A stretch of 64,000 nt of DNA, from assembly GCA_035507035.1 (NCBI GenBank), contig DATJOJ010000037.1, positions 1 through 64,000 of the forward strand, read 5' to 3'. This document shows, one piece after another, positions 25,701 to 34,314 of this stretch. The stretch comes from DATJOJ01 sp035507035 (GTDB lineage Bacteria > Acidobacteriota > Terriglobia > Terriglobales > Acidobacteriaceae). The notes under the pieces were generated by a model. It worked only from the letters and a program-made list of their open reading frames with translations. It was not told where the DNA came from and made no database searches. Made by a program: the position numbers and the translations under genes. Numbering within the stretch: the first letter of the stretch is position 1; each line of letters opens with the position of its first letter.

Positions 25701-27527
25701 TTGAGTTCAGCAATCCGTAACATCGCCATCATCGCGCACGTCGACCACGGCAAAACCACCTTAGTCGACGCTATGCTTAGGCAGAGCGGCACCTTTCGCG
25801 CCAACGAAAATGTCATAGAGCGGGTCATGGACTCTAACGAACTCGAGCGGGAGCGCGGCATCACCATTCTGGCGAAGAACACCGCTGTTTTTCACAAAGG
25901 TGTAAAAATCAATATTGTCGACACGCCAGGCCACAGCGACTTTGGCGGCGAAGTCGAGCGTGCCCTGAAGATGGTCGACGGCGTGATGTTGCTAGTCGAT
26001 GCTAGTGAGGGCCCTTTACCGCAGACGCGTTACGTGCTATCGAAAGCGCTTGAAGCGAATCTTCCACCAATCCTCGTCATCAACAAAATCGATCGTGCTG
26101 ATGCCCGCCCACAGGAAGTTCTGAATGAAGTCTACGATTTGTTCATCGATCTCGATGCAAAAGAGGAGCAGCTCGATTTCCCTGTCTTATATACGAATGC
26201 CAAAGCTGGCACGGCTTCTCGCGACATAAAAGGTGGCGGCGAGAATCTGCTGCCGCTGTTTGATGCGATTCTCGGCACCATTCCTCAGCCGTCCGGAACG
26301 TCGGAAGGGCCATTGCAGATCCTGGTGGCCAACCTCGATTACAGCGACTACCTGGGACGGATTGCCATCGCGCGCGTGTTTAACGGCAAAATGTATACCG
26401 GTGAGGACGTCGGCATCGCCAAACTCGACGGAACTCTTCAGAAAACGAAAATTACAAAGCTGTTTTCATTCTCCGGCTTGAAACGAACGGACATCACAGA
26501 AACCACGCTGGGAGATATCGTTGCTGTGGCGGGTGTTGAAGGCATCACCATCGGCGAAACTATTACTGACGCCGAGAGCCCGTCACCATTGCCCCCGATC
26601 ACGATCGACGAGCCCACCATCGCGATGCAGTTCACGGTGAACTCTTCGCCATTCGCCGGGCGCGAAGGGACCTATGTCACTTCGAGAAATCTGCGCGAGC
26701 GCCTGCAGAAAGAATTGCTGACCAACGTTTCATTACGCGTCGAAGACGCTGACAGCACCGATTCGTTCAAGGTCATGGGCCGTGGCGAGCTGCAACTTTC
26801 GATCCTGATCGAGATGATGCGCCGCGAGGGCTACGAGCTCATGGTGGGCAAGCCCGAGATCGTGACTCGCCGCGTTGATGGAAAGCTGATGGAGCCGGTG
26901 GAACGGCTCACCGTAGACGTCCCTGAGGGATTCGTCGGCGTGGTGATGGAGCAACTCGGAGCGCGCAAAAGCGAAGTCGTGAATATGCACAATCACGGCT
27001 ACGGGCGCGTGCGCATCGTGTTTCGCGTTCCCAGTCGCGGGTTGATTGGCCTTCGTAGCCAATTGCTCACCGACACGCGCGGCACCATCGTGATGAATTC
27101 TCTTTTCGATGGACATACGGAATGGCAAGGCGAGATCCCGCATCGGTTGACTGGTGCCCTGATCGCCGACCGCGCAGGTGTCACCACCGCCTATGCGCTT
27201 TGGGGATTGCAGGAACGCGGAGAGTTGTTTGTCGGGCCCGGGGTCGAAGTCTATGAAGGCATGATTATCGGGGAGAATGCCAAAGACACAGATCTTGATG
27301 TGAACACGGTACGCGAGAAGAAGCTGACCAACATGCGCGCGTCGACTGCCGATGAAGCGATTCGCCTGGTTCCTTTTCGAAATTTGAATCTGGAGCAGGC
27401 GATCGAATTCGTCACCGACGATGAATTTGTCGAAGTCACGCCGAAGTCCCTTCGTCTGCGCAAGAAGACATTGCAAGCCAACCGGCGCAAGAAAAGCTCG
27501 ATGGCGATGATGGAAGAAGGAAATTGA
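25701..27527 (+). CDS. typA: Ribosome-associated GTPase TypA/BipA
   Basis: 608 residues, full length. G domain: AHVDHGKTT (12-20, G1), RGITI (G2), DTPGHSDFGGE (G3), NKID (G4). EF-G-like domains III and V and the TypA-specific C-terminal domain follow (MRASTADEAIRLVP, basic end). TypA assists ribosome biogenesis and translation under stress such as cold. Start is TTG, supported by AGGAAGGA at 6-7 bases. Its TGA overlaps by one base the ATG of the zinc-ribbon gene, indicating translational coupling. Confidence 0.95.
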   Translation: MSSAIRNIAIIAHVDHGKTTLVDAMLRQSGTFRANENVIERVMDSNELERERGITILAKNTAVFHKGVKINIVDTPGHSDFGGEVERALKMVDGVMLLVDASEGPLPQTRYVLSKALEANLPPILVINKIDRADARPQEVLNEVYDLFIDLDAKEEQLDFPVLYTNAKAGTASRDIKGGGENLLPLFDAILGTIPQPSGTSEGPLQILVANLDYSDYLGRIAIARVFNGKMYTGEDVGIAKLDGTLQKTKITKLFSFSGLKRTDITETTLGDIVAVAGVEGITIGETITDAESPSPLPPITIDEPTIAMQFTVNSSPFAGREGTYVTSRNLRERLQKELLTNVSLRVEDADSTDSFKVMGRGELQLSILIEMMRREGYELMVGKPEIVTRRVDGKLMEPVERLTVDVPEGFVGVVMEQLGARKSEVVNMHNHGYGRVRIVFRVPSRGLIGLRSQLLTDTRGTIVMNSLFDGHTEWQGEIPHRLTGALIADRAGVTTAYALWGLQERGELFVGPGVEVYEGMIIGENAKDTDLDVNTVREKKLTNMRASTADEAIRLVPFRNLNLEQAIEFVTDDEFVEVTPKSLRLRKKTLQANRRKKSSMAMMEEGN

Positions 27528-27760
27528 TGTCGCGCGCAAAGCGAGCATCGGATCAGGCTCGCGAATCGACCGTGCAAATGTTTCTTGTTCCCTGCAGTTG
27601 CGGGCGCACCTTCGCGGTCGCGGAGAATTATGACTGCAAAGGCACAAACTGGAACCGTTATCTCGCTTGCCCGAATTGCGGCAAAAGGCACGATCCTAAG
27701 AACCGTCTGCTGCGCCTCGGTTTTCAGAGAGAAGGGTACTGGAAAGTCGACGGCTGCTGA
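27527..27760 (+). CDS. Small zinc-ribbon protein between typA and ldh
   Basis: 77 residues. MFLVPCSCGRTFAVAENYDC and CPNCGKRH provide two Cys knuckles for one zinc; flanks are basic. The frame is held by one-base overlaps with both neighbours (TGATG at each junction), strong evidence of coupled translation. It may be a nucleic-acid-binding or ribosome-linked protein given typA; function unknown. Confidence 0.8.
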   Translation: MSRAKRASDQARESTVQMFLVPCSCGRTFAVAENYDCKGTNWNRYLACPNCGKRHDPKNRLLRLGFQREGYWKVDGC

Positions 27761-28725
27761 TGAGTGCTCAGTCGAGCTATTCCGCTCCCACCCGCGTTGC
27801 CATCATCGGAGTTGGCAATGTCGGCGCGACTTTTGCCTACGCTCTGTTGTTGAGTGGACTGGCTGCGGAAATCGTTCTGATTGACAGCAACCACGCCAGG
27901 GCCGAAGGCGAGGCCATGGATCTTAATCACGCGCTTCCTTTCACCCATCCTACTCGAGTCTGGGCGGGTGACTATTCTGATTGCGCCGGCGCGATCGTAA
28001 CGGTTCTCACCGCTGGCGCGCCACAAGACCCCGGCGAAACGCGCCTGGATTTGCTCAAAAAGAACGCCGCAATCTGGTCACAAATCGTGCCGCAAGCTGT
28101 TAAGCCGAATCCTAACGGCATTCTTTTGATTGCCACGAACCCGGTCGACGTCCTGACCTATGCGGCTTGGAAGTTGTCGGGTTTTCCTCCGGAGCGCGTG
28201 ATTGGCTCCGGAACAATTCTTGACACCGCGAGGTTTCGTTACCTCTTAAGCCAGCATTTCGCCGTCGACGCGCGCAGTGTTCACGCTTACATCGTCGGTG
28301 AGCACGGTGACAGCGAAGTGCCGGTATGGTCCTCAGCGAATATTGCCGGCATGCGTCTGCAACAATTCTGCCAAGCACACCGCATCCCCTACGATCCGCA
28401 GGCTATGGAAAACATTTTTCTGCAGACGCGGGATGCGGCTTACCAGATCATCGAACGTAAAGGCGCCACGTATTACGCAGTCGCGGCGGGTTTGATGCGC
28501 ATCACGCAAGCCATCCTTCGCAACCAGCGGACCGTTCTCTCGGTCTCCAGCTTGATCCGGGATTATCACGGTCTGAATGACGTTTGTTTCAGCCTGCCGA
28601 CGGTGATTGATCGCGGCGGGGTGGAACAGGTGATTCAATTGGAACTGGATGCCGAAGAGACCGAAAAGCTACGCCAGTCGGCGCAAGTGCTGCAAAAAAT
28701 CATCGCATCCCTGAACCTAGATTAG
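27760..28725 (+). CDS. ldh: L-lactate dehydrogenase
   Basis: 321 residues. GVGNVGA is the NAD-binding loop and the active loop reads APQDPGETRLDLL, where Gln after Pro favours lactate over malate dehydrogenase (which has Arg). Substrate Arg in DTARFRY and catalytic His in VGEHGDSEVPVWS are present. It interconverts pyruvate and L-lactate with NADH in the cytoplasm. Translation is coupled to the zinc-ribbon gene. Together with the downstream acetate kinase and phosphoketolase it forms a fermentation-like neighbourhood. Confidence 0.93.
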   Translation: MSAQSSYSAPTRVAIIGVGNVGATFAYALLLSGLAAEIVLIDSNHARAEGEAMDLNHALPFTHPTRVWAGDYSDCAGAIVTVLTAGAPQDPGETRLDLLKKNAAIWSQIVPQAVKPNPNGILLIATNPVDVLTYAAWKLSGFPPERVIGSGTILDTARFRYLLSQHFAVDARSVHAYIVGEHGDSEVPVWSSANIAGMRLQQFCQAHRIPYDPQAMENIFLQTRDAAYQIIERKGATYYAVAAGLMRITQAILRNQRTVLSVSSLIRDYHGLNDVCFSLPTVIDRGGVEQVIQLELDAEETEKLRQSAQVLQKIIASLNLD

Positions 28726-28789
28726 CGGGCAAGTCGAATGTGCGCCATCACGCACTTACGAAACCCCTAGCCTTCATCGATAGATTTGT

Positions 28790-28795
28790 TATACT
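28790..28795 (+). promoter_or_regulatory. Possible -10 element of the RRM gene
   Basis: TATACT in the ldh-RRM gap; no good -35 at 17 bases. A start site about 28802 would give a leader of some 90 bases containing a GCCGG/CCGGC hairpin (near 28820-28845) and the ribosome-site hairpin. Confidence 0.35.
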
Positions 28796-28877
28796 TCCTG
28801 CGCGTTTGACTGTCGTTAACGCCGGCTGATTGGCTAACCGGCCGATGCGCGCCGCCGAAGCCGCTCTCAAATAGCTC

Positions 28878-28891
28878 ACCTCCTCGGAGGT
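28878..28891 (+). promoter_or_regulatory. Hairpin hiding the RRM gene's ribosome binding site
   Basis: ACCTCC (28878-28883) is the exact complement of GGAGGT (28886-28891), the Shine-Dalgarno of the RRM gene, whose GTG is at 28895. Folding gives ACCUC/GAGGU closed by a CUCG tetraloop and would mask the site. This suggests temperature- or protein-dependent translation. Confidence 0.6.
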
Positions 28892-28894
28892 CCC

Positions 28895-29167
28895 GTGAAG
28901 AACATTTTCGTTGGGAACCTCAACTTTAAGACCTCGGAAGATGCTCTCCGAAAGCTGTTCGAGTCCTACGGTCCGGTAGACCGTGTGACGATTTTGACCG
29001 ACCGCGAAACTGGCCGTTCGCGAGGGTTCGCCTTTGTCGAGATGTCCAGTACCGAAGAAGGGGATAAGGCGATCGCCGCTTTGAACGGCACTGAACTCGA
29101 AGGCCGCACGCTCAACATCAACGAAGCCAAGCCCAAGGGTGAACGTGCTGGCGGTCGCGGCCGCTGA
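28895..29167 (+). CDS. RRM RNA-binding protein
   Basis: 90 residues, a single RNA recognition motif with RNP2 (IFVGNL, 4-9) and RNP1 (RGFAFVEM, near 43-50), then a short Gly/Arg tail (ERAGGRGR). Similar one-domain proteins in cyanobacteria are cold-induced RNA chaperones. Start GTG with a strong GGAGGT that is paired in a hairpin. It stands alone between ldh and ackA. Confidence 0.93.
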   Translation: MKNIFVGNLNFKTSEDALRKLFESYGPVDRVTILTDRETGRSRGFAFVEMSSTEEGDKAIAALNGTELEGRTLNINEAKPKGERAGGRGR

Positions 29168-29356
29168 CGGTTTGACGATGCCAACGCCAACCATAGCCAC
29201 AATAAGGGTACGGCGTGCGCATAACTGGCCATTTTCAACTTAGAGCCATACCACACCTTTTTTGTCGCACTGTCCGCTGGAGTTCCGGGACGGGTTGCCC
29301 TCTGCGCACATTGCAGCTTATCGTAAGTTCCAGGCTACTAAAGGAAGCTGCTACGA

Positions 29357-30601
29357 ATGAATGTCCTGGTTGTAAACTCCGGAAGCTCGAGCCTCAAATT
29401 TCAGATCATCGCCACCGACGTTGAGCGTATCGGGCAAGACAAAGATGACCGCATCTGCCGCGGCGAAGTCGAGGGTATCGGCGGGGAAGCAATTATTCGC
29501 ATCCAGTACCGCAACCAGCCAAGTCAAACTCTCACCGCACCGTTGCGAGATATTTCAGCGACCCTGGAATATGTGTTTCGCTACATCGCGTCCGATCGTT
29601 CGGGCGTGACAGAAATCAGAAGCTCGGCAGACGTGAATGCGGTAGGTCATCGCGTCGTGCATGGTGGCGAGATGTTCAAGGAATCAGCCCTGATTGATGA
29701 TCGGGTCTTGAAGGGTATCGAGGACTGCATCGACTTGGCTCCGCTTCACAATCCCAATAACGTTAAAGGTATCCAGGCGACGCGCGAAATATTCGGCAAA
29801 GACGTTCCGCAGGTCGCGGTTTTCGACACGTCGTTTCATCATTCGCTCCCCGAGCAGGCGTACTTATACGCCGTTCCATATCATCTCTATCGGCGGCATC
29901 GTATCCGGCGATACGGATTCCATGGCACCTCTCATCGCTATGTCGCGTTCCGCTATCGCGCGGCGCGGGGGTTGAAGCGCGAACAAACCAACATCATCAC
30001 GCTCCATTTGGGAAACGGCTGCTCGGCCGCCGCCATCAAGGCTGGATCCCCCATCGATACTTCGATGGGAATGACGCCGCTGGAAGGCCTAGTTATGGGC
30101 ACACGTTCCGGCGACCTCGATCCCGCGATCTTGGGTGTCATCGCGAGAAAAGAGGATCTGTCGACATCCGAGGTGGAAGCGCTACTTAACACGCAATCGG
30201 GCTTGTTGGGAATTTCGGGGCTCACGAACGATATGCGCGAATTGCAGGCTGAGTTGCAAGAACATGATGACCGCCGCGTCCGCCTGGCCATTGAGATTTT
30301 TTGTTATCGGGCGCGAAAATACATCGGCGCATATCTGGCGGCGATGGGCGGCGCGGACGCCATCGTTTTTACTGGCGGCATCGGAGAAAATTCGCCGGAT
30401 ATCCGGGCACGAATCTGCGCCGGCATGGACTGGGCTGGTCTTCGCCTCGATGCCGCGAAGAACAAAGAGACAGTCGGTCGCGAAGGCAAGATTTCCGCGG
30501 ATGACTCCAAATTGCTCGCCTTCGCTATCCCAACCGACGAAGAACTCTTAATCGCCCGGGATACAGTACGAGTCATCCTCGGCGTTCCGCATCCGTCCTA
30601 G
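29357..30601 (+). CDS. ackA: Acetate kinase
   Basis: 414 residues. MNVLVVNSGSSSLKFQII opens the ASKHA fold; VGHRVVHGG, FDTSFHHSLP (catalytic Asp), GFHGTSHRYV, HLGNGCSAAAIKAG (phosphate loop) and FTGGIGENS are all present. It converts acetyl phosphate and ADP to acetate and ATP. It ends 6 bp from the end of the convergent phosphoketolase gene, which supplies acetyl phosphate. No pta gene is in the window. Confidence 0.96.
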   Translation: MNVLVVNSGSSSLKFQIIATDVERIGQDKDDRICRGEVEGIGGEAIIRIQYRNQPSQTLTAPLRDISATLEYVFRYIASDRSGVTEIRSSADVNAVGHRVVHGGEMFKESALIDDRVLKGIEDCIDLAPLHNPNNVKGIQATREIFGKDVPQVAVFDTSFHHSLPEQAYLYAVPYHLYRRHRIRRYGFHGTSHRYVAFRYRAARGLKREQTNIITLHLGNGCSAAAIKAGSPIDTSMGMTPLEGLVMGTRSGDLDPAILGVIARKEDLSTSEVEALLNTQSGLLGISGLTNDMRELQAELQEHDDRRVRLAIEIFCYRARKYIGAYLAAMGGADAIVFTGGIGENSPDIRARICAGMDWAGLRLDAAKNKETVGREGKISADDSKLLAFAIPTDEELLIARDTVRVILGVPHPS

Positions 30602-30607
30602 CTCGAA

Positions 30608-33046
30608 TCAGTACGGCCAGACCCATTCCGCCACCTCTAGCTTATCAATGCCGAACTGATGAGCGTAATTTCGGCATTCGATCTGCTGATTCAGGAATCT
30701 CTCCTTCGCGTGCGCGCCAATTCTTTGCAATCTCGGCACGCGGTCGACGACATCCATAGCCAGGCTGAAACGGTCAATGTTATTTTCGATCGCCAATTCC
30801 ATCGGAGTATTGATGCTGCCTTTTTCTTTGTATCCGCGCACGTGCATGTTTTCGTGGTTTGTGCGCCGATAGGCCAGCCGGTGAATCAATTGCGGATAAC
30901 CATGGAAATTAAATATGACCGGCTTGTCCACAGTGAACAACGAATCGAACTCGCGATCGGACAGGCCATGCGGATGCTCGGTGTTGGGCTCCAGTTTGAA
31001 GAGGTCGATTACGTTGATGAAGCGGATTTTGAGATCCGGAAATTCTTTGCGAAGCATCGCAGTGGCGGCCAGCGCTTCTTGGGTGGGAATGTCGCCCGCC
31101 GAAGCCATCACTACATCCGGCTCGCCCGATTCATCATTGCTCGCCCAATCCCAAATGCTGATTCCCTTCGTGCAATGGATGATAGCCTCGTCCATGTTCA
31201 GAAACTGCAAATGTTTTTGCTTATCGCAGACGATCACGTTCACGTAATTCTGACTCCGTAGACAGTGATCCGCGACGGAGAGCAGGCAATTCACATCCGG
31301 AGGAAGATAGATGCGCGTTACAGTAGCACTCTTGTTGACCACCACATCGAGGAAGCCCGGGTCCTGGTGGGTGAAACCGTTGTGATCTTGTCGCCAGACC
31401 GTGGAAGTAATCAGGAGATTCAACGACGCAATCGCCTGTCGCCAGGACAACTGCCGGCTCATTTCCAGCCACTTCGCATGTTGATTAAACATCGAATCGA
31501 TCACGTGAACGAACGACTCATAAGTGGAGAAGAAACCGTGCCGCCCTGTCAGAAGGTAACCTTCGAGCATTCCCTCCATGGTGTGTTCGCTTAGCATTTC
31601 CATTACGCGGCCGTCGTTAGCGAGCTCGCCACCATCCTGATCTTCAGGGAAGATTTCCTCGATCCAGAATTTCTTGGATACGCTGTAAATTGCGTCGAGC
31701 TTGTTTGAGGTGGTCTCATCTGGGCCAAACACGCGGAAATTGTTCATGTTCCGCTTCATCACTTCGGCCAGATAAGCGCCCAGCGGACGGGTATTCTCCG
31801 CCGACTTTTGAGCGGGTTTCTGCAATTTGTAGGCGTAGTCCCGAAAGTGTGGGAGCCGCGGGGCTTTCTTGAGGCGTCCTCCATTCGCGTGCGGATTGGC
31901 ACTCATGCGCCGGCTTCCCTCAGGCGCCAACTCGCGAAATACCGGAGCGAGGTTTCCGTTGCCGTCGAAAAATGCTTCGGGTTTTTGCGATTGCATCCAA
32001 TGCTCAAGGATTCGAAGTTGTTCCGGATCTTTTTTGGCATCCGGCAAGGGAACTTGATGGGCCCGCCAGAAGCCTTCGAGAAAATGGCCTTCGACTTCGC
32101 GCGGCGCTGTCCATCCCTTCGGGGAGCGCAGCACGATCATCGGCCAGCGAGGCCGGCTTGTCACGCCTTGCTCGCGGGCCACATGTCTGTGCCGGCGAAT
32201 TTCCTCAATACACTGTTCCGTCGTTGCCGCCATGGCTTGATGCATGGCGTCGATATCGGATCCTTCCACAAAATATGGCGTCCATCCATAACCACGGAGC
32301 AAGCTCTCCAATTCGTCGTGAGAAATGCGCGCCAGCAACGTCGGGTTATTGATCTTGTAACCGTTCAGATGAAGGATCGGCAGAACAGCGCCATCCCGCG
32401 CTGGATTCAAGAATTTGTTTATGTGCCACGAAGTTGCCAACGGTCCAGTTTCGGATTCGCCATCGCCCACAACAGCTGCCACGATCAGTTCAGGATTGTC
32501 GAAAGCCGCGCCACAAGCGTGAGAGAGCGAGTAACCAAGCTCGCCGCCTTCGTGGATCGATCCCGGTGTCTCGGGAGTGCAGTGGCTGCCGACTCCGCCG
32601 GGAAACGAAAACTGTTTGAAAAATTCTCGCAGGCCGGCCACATCCTGGCTCTTCTCGGGATAAATCTCGGAATACGTGCCTTCCAGGTATGTAGGGCCCA
32701 GCACGCCGGGCGCACCGTGACCAGGGCCAGCGATAAAGATCATGTCGAGGTCGTATTTCTTGATCAGCCGGTTCAGGTGAACATAAATGAACGACAATCC
32801 CGGACTCGATCCCCAGTGGCCGAGCAAACGGTTCTTGATGTGCTCCGGCCGCAGAGGCTCCGTCAACAGCGGGTTCTCCTGCAGATAGATCATGCCCAGG
32901 CTGAGGTAATTGCAAGCTCGCCAGTAGGTTTCGGTTTTGCGGAGCTCATCCGCGCTCAGCGGCATGCTCTTGATAGTCGATCGCGTAGGTGCATACGGAC
33001 TGAGATCTTGGATTTCGGCTGGAAGGCTGGCTTCGATGACGCTCAT
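30608..33046 (-). CDS. xfp: Xylulose-5-P/fructose-6-P phosphoketolase
   Basis: 812 residues, the normal length. Signatures: GPGHGAPGVLGPTYLEGTYS (first family signature), FSFPGGVGSHCTPETPGS, thiamine-diphosphate site GDGESETGPLATSWHINKFL, and the C-terminal GYKEKGSINTPMELAIEN. The enzyme uses thiamine diphosphate and phosphate to split xylulose 5-phosphate (and often fructose 6-phosphate) into acetyl phosphate and glyceraldehyde 3-phosphate or erythrose 4-phosphate. ATG with GGAG upstream. With ackA opposite, it gives acetate and one ATP without pyruvate dehydrogenase. Stop codons face each other with no terminator space. Confidence 0.95.
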   Translation of the reverse strand: MSVIEASLPAEIQDLSPYAPTRSTIKSMPLSADELRKTETYWRACNYLSLGMIYLQENPLLTEPLRPEHIKNRLLGHWGSSPGLSFIYVHLNRLIKKYDLDMIFIAGPGHGAPGVLGPTYLEGTYSEIYPEKSQDVAGLREFFKQFSFPGGVGSHCTPETPGSIHEGGELGYSLSHACGAAFDNPELIVAAVVGDGESETGPLATSWHINKFLNPARDGAVLPILHLNGYKINNPTLLARISHDELESLLRGYGWTPYFVEGSDIDAMHQAMAATTEQCIEEIRRHRHVAREQGVTSRPRWPMIVLRSPKGWTAPREVEGHFLEGFWRAHQVPLPDAKKDPEQLRILEHWMQSQKPEAFFDGNGNLAPVFRELAPEGSRRMSANPHANGGRLKKAPRLPHFRDYAYKLQKPAQKSAENTRPLGAYLAEVMKRNMNNFRVFGPDETTSNKLDAIYSVSKKFWIEEIFPEDQDGGELANDGRVMEMLSEHTMEGMLEGYLLTGRHGFFSTYESFVHVIDSMFNQHAKWLEMSRQLSWRQAIASLNLLITSTVWRQDHNGFTHQDPGFLDVVVNKSATVTRIYLPPDVNCLLSVADHCLRSQNYVNVIVCDKQKHLQFLNMDEAIIHCTKGISIWDWASNDESGEPDVVMASAGDIPTQEALAATAMLRKEFPDLKIRFINVIDLFKLEPNTEHPHGLSDREFDSLFTVDKPVIFNFHGYPQLIHRLAYRRTNHENMHVRGYKEKGSINTPMELAIENNIDRFSLAMDVVDRVPRLQRIGAHAKERFLNQQIECRNYAHQFGIDKLEVAEWVWPY

Positions 33047-33179
33047 AGATCACTCCTTTGGATAGGCTATGCCCGCAGGCCAGTCCACGCAATCGTTCTC
33101 TGTGGATAAATAGATGCTGCAGACCAATAATGGAATTGGTTTCAATCGCTTGAAGATATCGATCGCCTAGGCCCACGAC

Positions 33180-33206
33180 TTGTGACGCTTGTTCTTCGGA
33201 TATAAT
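33180..33206 (+). promoter_or_regulatory. Promoter of tRNA-Arg
   Basis: TTGTGA at 33180-33185 and consensus TATAAT at 33201-33206, spaced 15 bp (short of the ideal 17). The predicted start, near 33213, is about 13 bp before the mature tRNA. Confidence 0.55.
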
Positions 33207-33225
33207 TTGTAAGTCATTGAGAAAA

Positions 33226-33302
33226 GCGCCCGTAGCTCAGCTGGATAGAGCGATTGCCTCCGGAGCAATAGGTCGGGAGTTCGAATCTCTCCGGGCGCGC
33301 CA
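33226..33302 (+). tRNA. tRNA-Arg (anticodon CCG)
   Basis: A full cloverleaf: acceptor GCGCCCG (33226-33232) pairs with CGGGCGC (33292-33298), discriminator G, encoded CCA. D arm with AGCTCAGCTGGAtAGAGC, anticodon stem ATTGC/GCAAT around loop CTCCGGA, so anticodon CCG reading CGG, and T arm GGGAG-TTCGAAT-CTCCC. No integrated element follows. Confidence 0.97.
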
Positions 33303-33359
33303 GTTTTGTGATTCACCGATTCGAGGTCATTCTCCTCAAGCGGACTAACCTGACTCGCA

Positions 33360-33941
33360 TCATGTGCTCTCCATACTCAGAGCACGATATTTCCGCAGCA
33401 ATTCGTAAAGCACAACTCCTGCCGCAGTGGCGACATTAAGCGAGGTCTTCTTTCCCAGCATTGGTATCCGCACGTGCGTGTCGGCAAGGTCGAGCAATTC
33501 GGGACGAAGGCCTTCGACCTCGTGTCCGAATGCAACACAGACGGGAAACTTGGGCCGCCATTCAAACAGATCAATGGCGTGCAAGCTCGTCTCGACTGCT
33601 GCAATCTCAAATCCTTTGCCTCGCAGCCCCTCAGCCAGCCGGACAGCATCCCAGTCATGTTCCCATGGGACGACGTCCTCAGCGCCCAAAGCGGTTTTCG
33701 AGATCGCTTTCTTCGGCGGATGTGCGGTGATCCCACCCAGACATAGTTTTTCCAAACCGACTCCGTCGGCAGCCCGGAAAAATGCACCAACGTTGTACAT
33801 GCTGCGTACGTTATCGAGCAAAACCGCCGCCGGCAGGTGAACTCCTTCATATCCCGCCGCCAGCGAAGGCATGGCATCCACGGTATTTTTTTCGCTGGGC
33901 AGAACGGAATCAGTGCTAAGGGAAGACCTCGGATCTCTCAT
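33360..33941 (-). CDS. SpoU/TrmH-family RNA methyltransferase
   Basis: 193 residues. SPOUT motifs: LDNVRSMYNVGAFFRAADG (motif 1, Asn and catalytic Arg), FGHEVEGL (motif 2) and IPMLGKKTSLNVATAAGVVL (motif 3, the knotted SAM site). The family 2'-O-methylates ribose in tRNA or rRNA; which RNA is unknown. The proximity to tRNA-Arg is probably incidental. The N-terminal 23 residues look non-conserved and an ATG at 33872 could be the true start. Confidence 0.88.
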   Translation of the reverse strand: MRDPRSSLSTDSVLPSEKNTVDAMPSLAAGYEGVHLPAAVLLDNVRSMYNVGAFFRAADGVGLEKLCLGGITAHPPKKAISKTALGAEDVVPWEHDWDAVRLAEGLRGKGFEIAAVETSLHAIDLFEWRPKFPVCVAFGHEVEGLRPELLDLADTHVRIPMLGKKTSLNVATAAGVVLYELLRKYRALSMEST

Positions 33942-34049
33942 TTTGGTGGTTCCATTCTAAGACTGAACGGATCTCGAGCCCCAGGGGCTAAGTCATTTCT
34001 ATCGGACGAGTCTGTGGGAGAATGGAAGCACCCAAGACGAAGGTCCGAT

Positions 34050-34283
34050 GTGAGTGAAAAAGGCGCTTCCGCTCTGCGAGCTACCATCAAGAAGCCAGGG
34101 GGATCCGAAGTTCAGGTCGAGCTCTATCGCACTGGCCCGTCGAGCTTTCAGCTGACCGAAAACGGCGGGATCGTGGGGGCATTCATGGGGTCGAGCGATC
34201 TCCGTGAGACGTGGGATCGCTGCATCGCGAAGCGCTACCCCGAACACCAGGTATCTCATTTGGAAGAGTGGTTTCCCGAGTGA
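34050..34283 (+). CDS. Hypothetical protein, 77 residues
   Basis: Not recognised. From GTG with AAGGTC upstream; the frame stays open further 5' but that part looks non-coding and overlaps the methyltransferase on the other strand. The product has a beta-hairpin-like start (LRATIKKPGGSEVQVELYRT), then QLTENGGIVGAFMGSSDLRE and an acidic, Trp-containing end. No cysteine pairs or signal. Confidence 0.5.
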   Translation: MSEKGASALRATIKKPGGSEVQVELYRTGPSSFQLTENGGIVGAFMGSSDLRETWDRCIAKRYPEHQVSHLEEWFPE

Positions 34284-34314
34284 GGCCGCGATCACATAAT
34301 TATTGATGAAACAG

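Noticed and set aside
26733..27647. A 304-codon open frame opposite typA
   Set aside because: Antisense of typA, without recognisable domains.
31808..33109. A 433-codon open frame on the plus strand
   Set aside because: It lies opposite the phosphoketolase gene, whose motifs are complete; the plus-strand product has no domain and an Arg/Ser-rich composition typical of antisense frames.
33303..33359. Possible integration site downstream of tRNA-Arg
   Set aside because: No direct repeat of the tRNA end, no integrase, and housekeeping-type genes on both sides.
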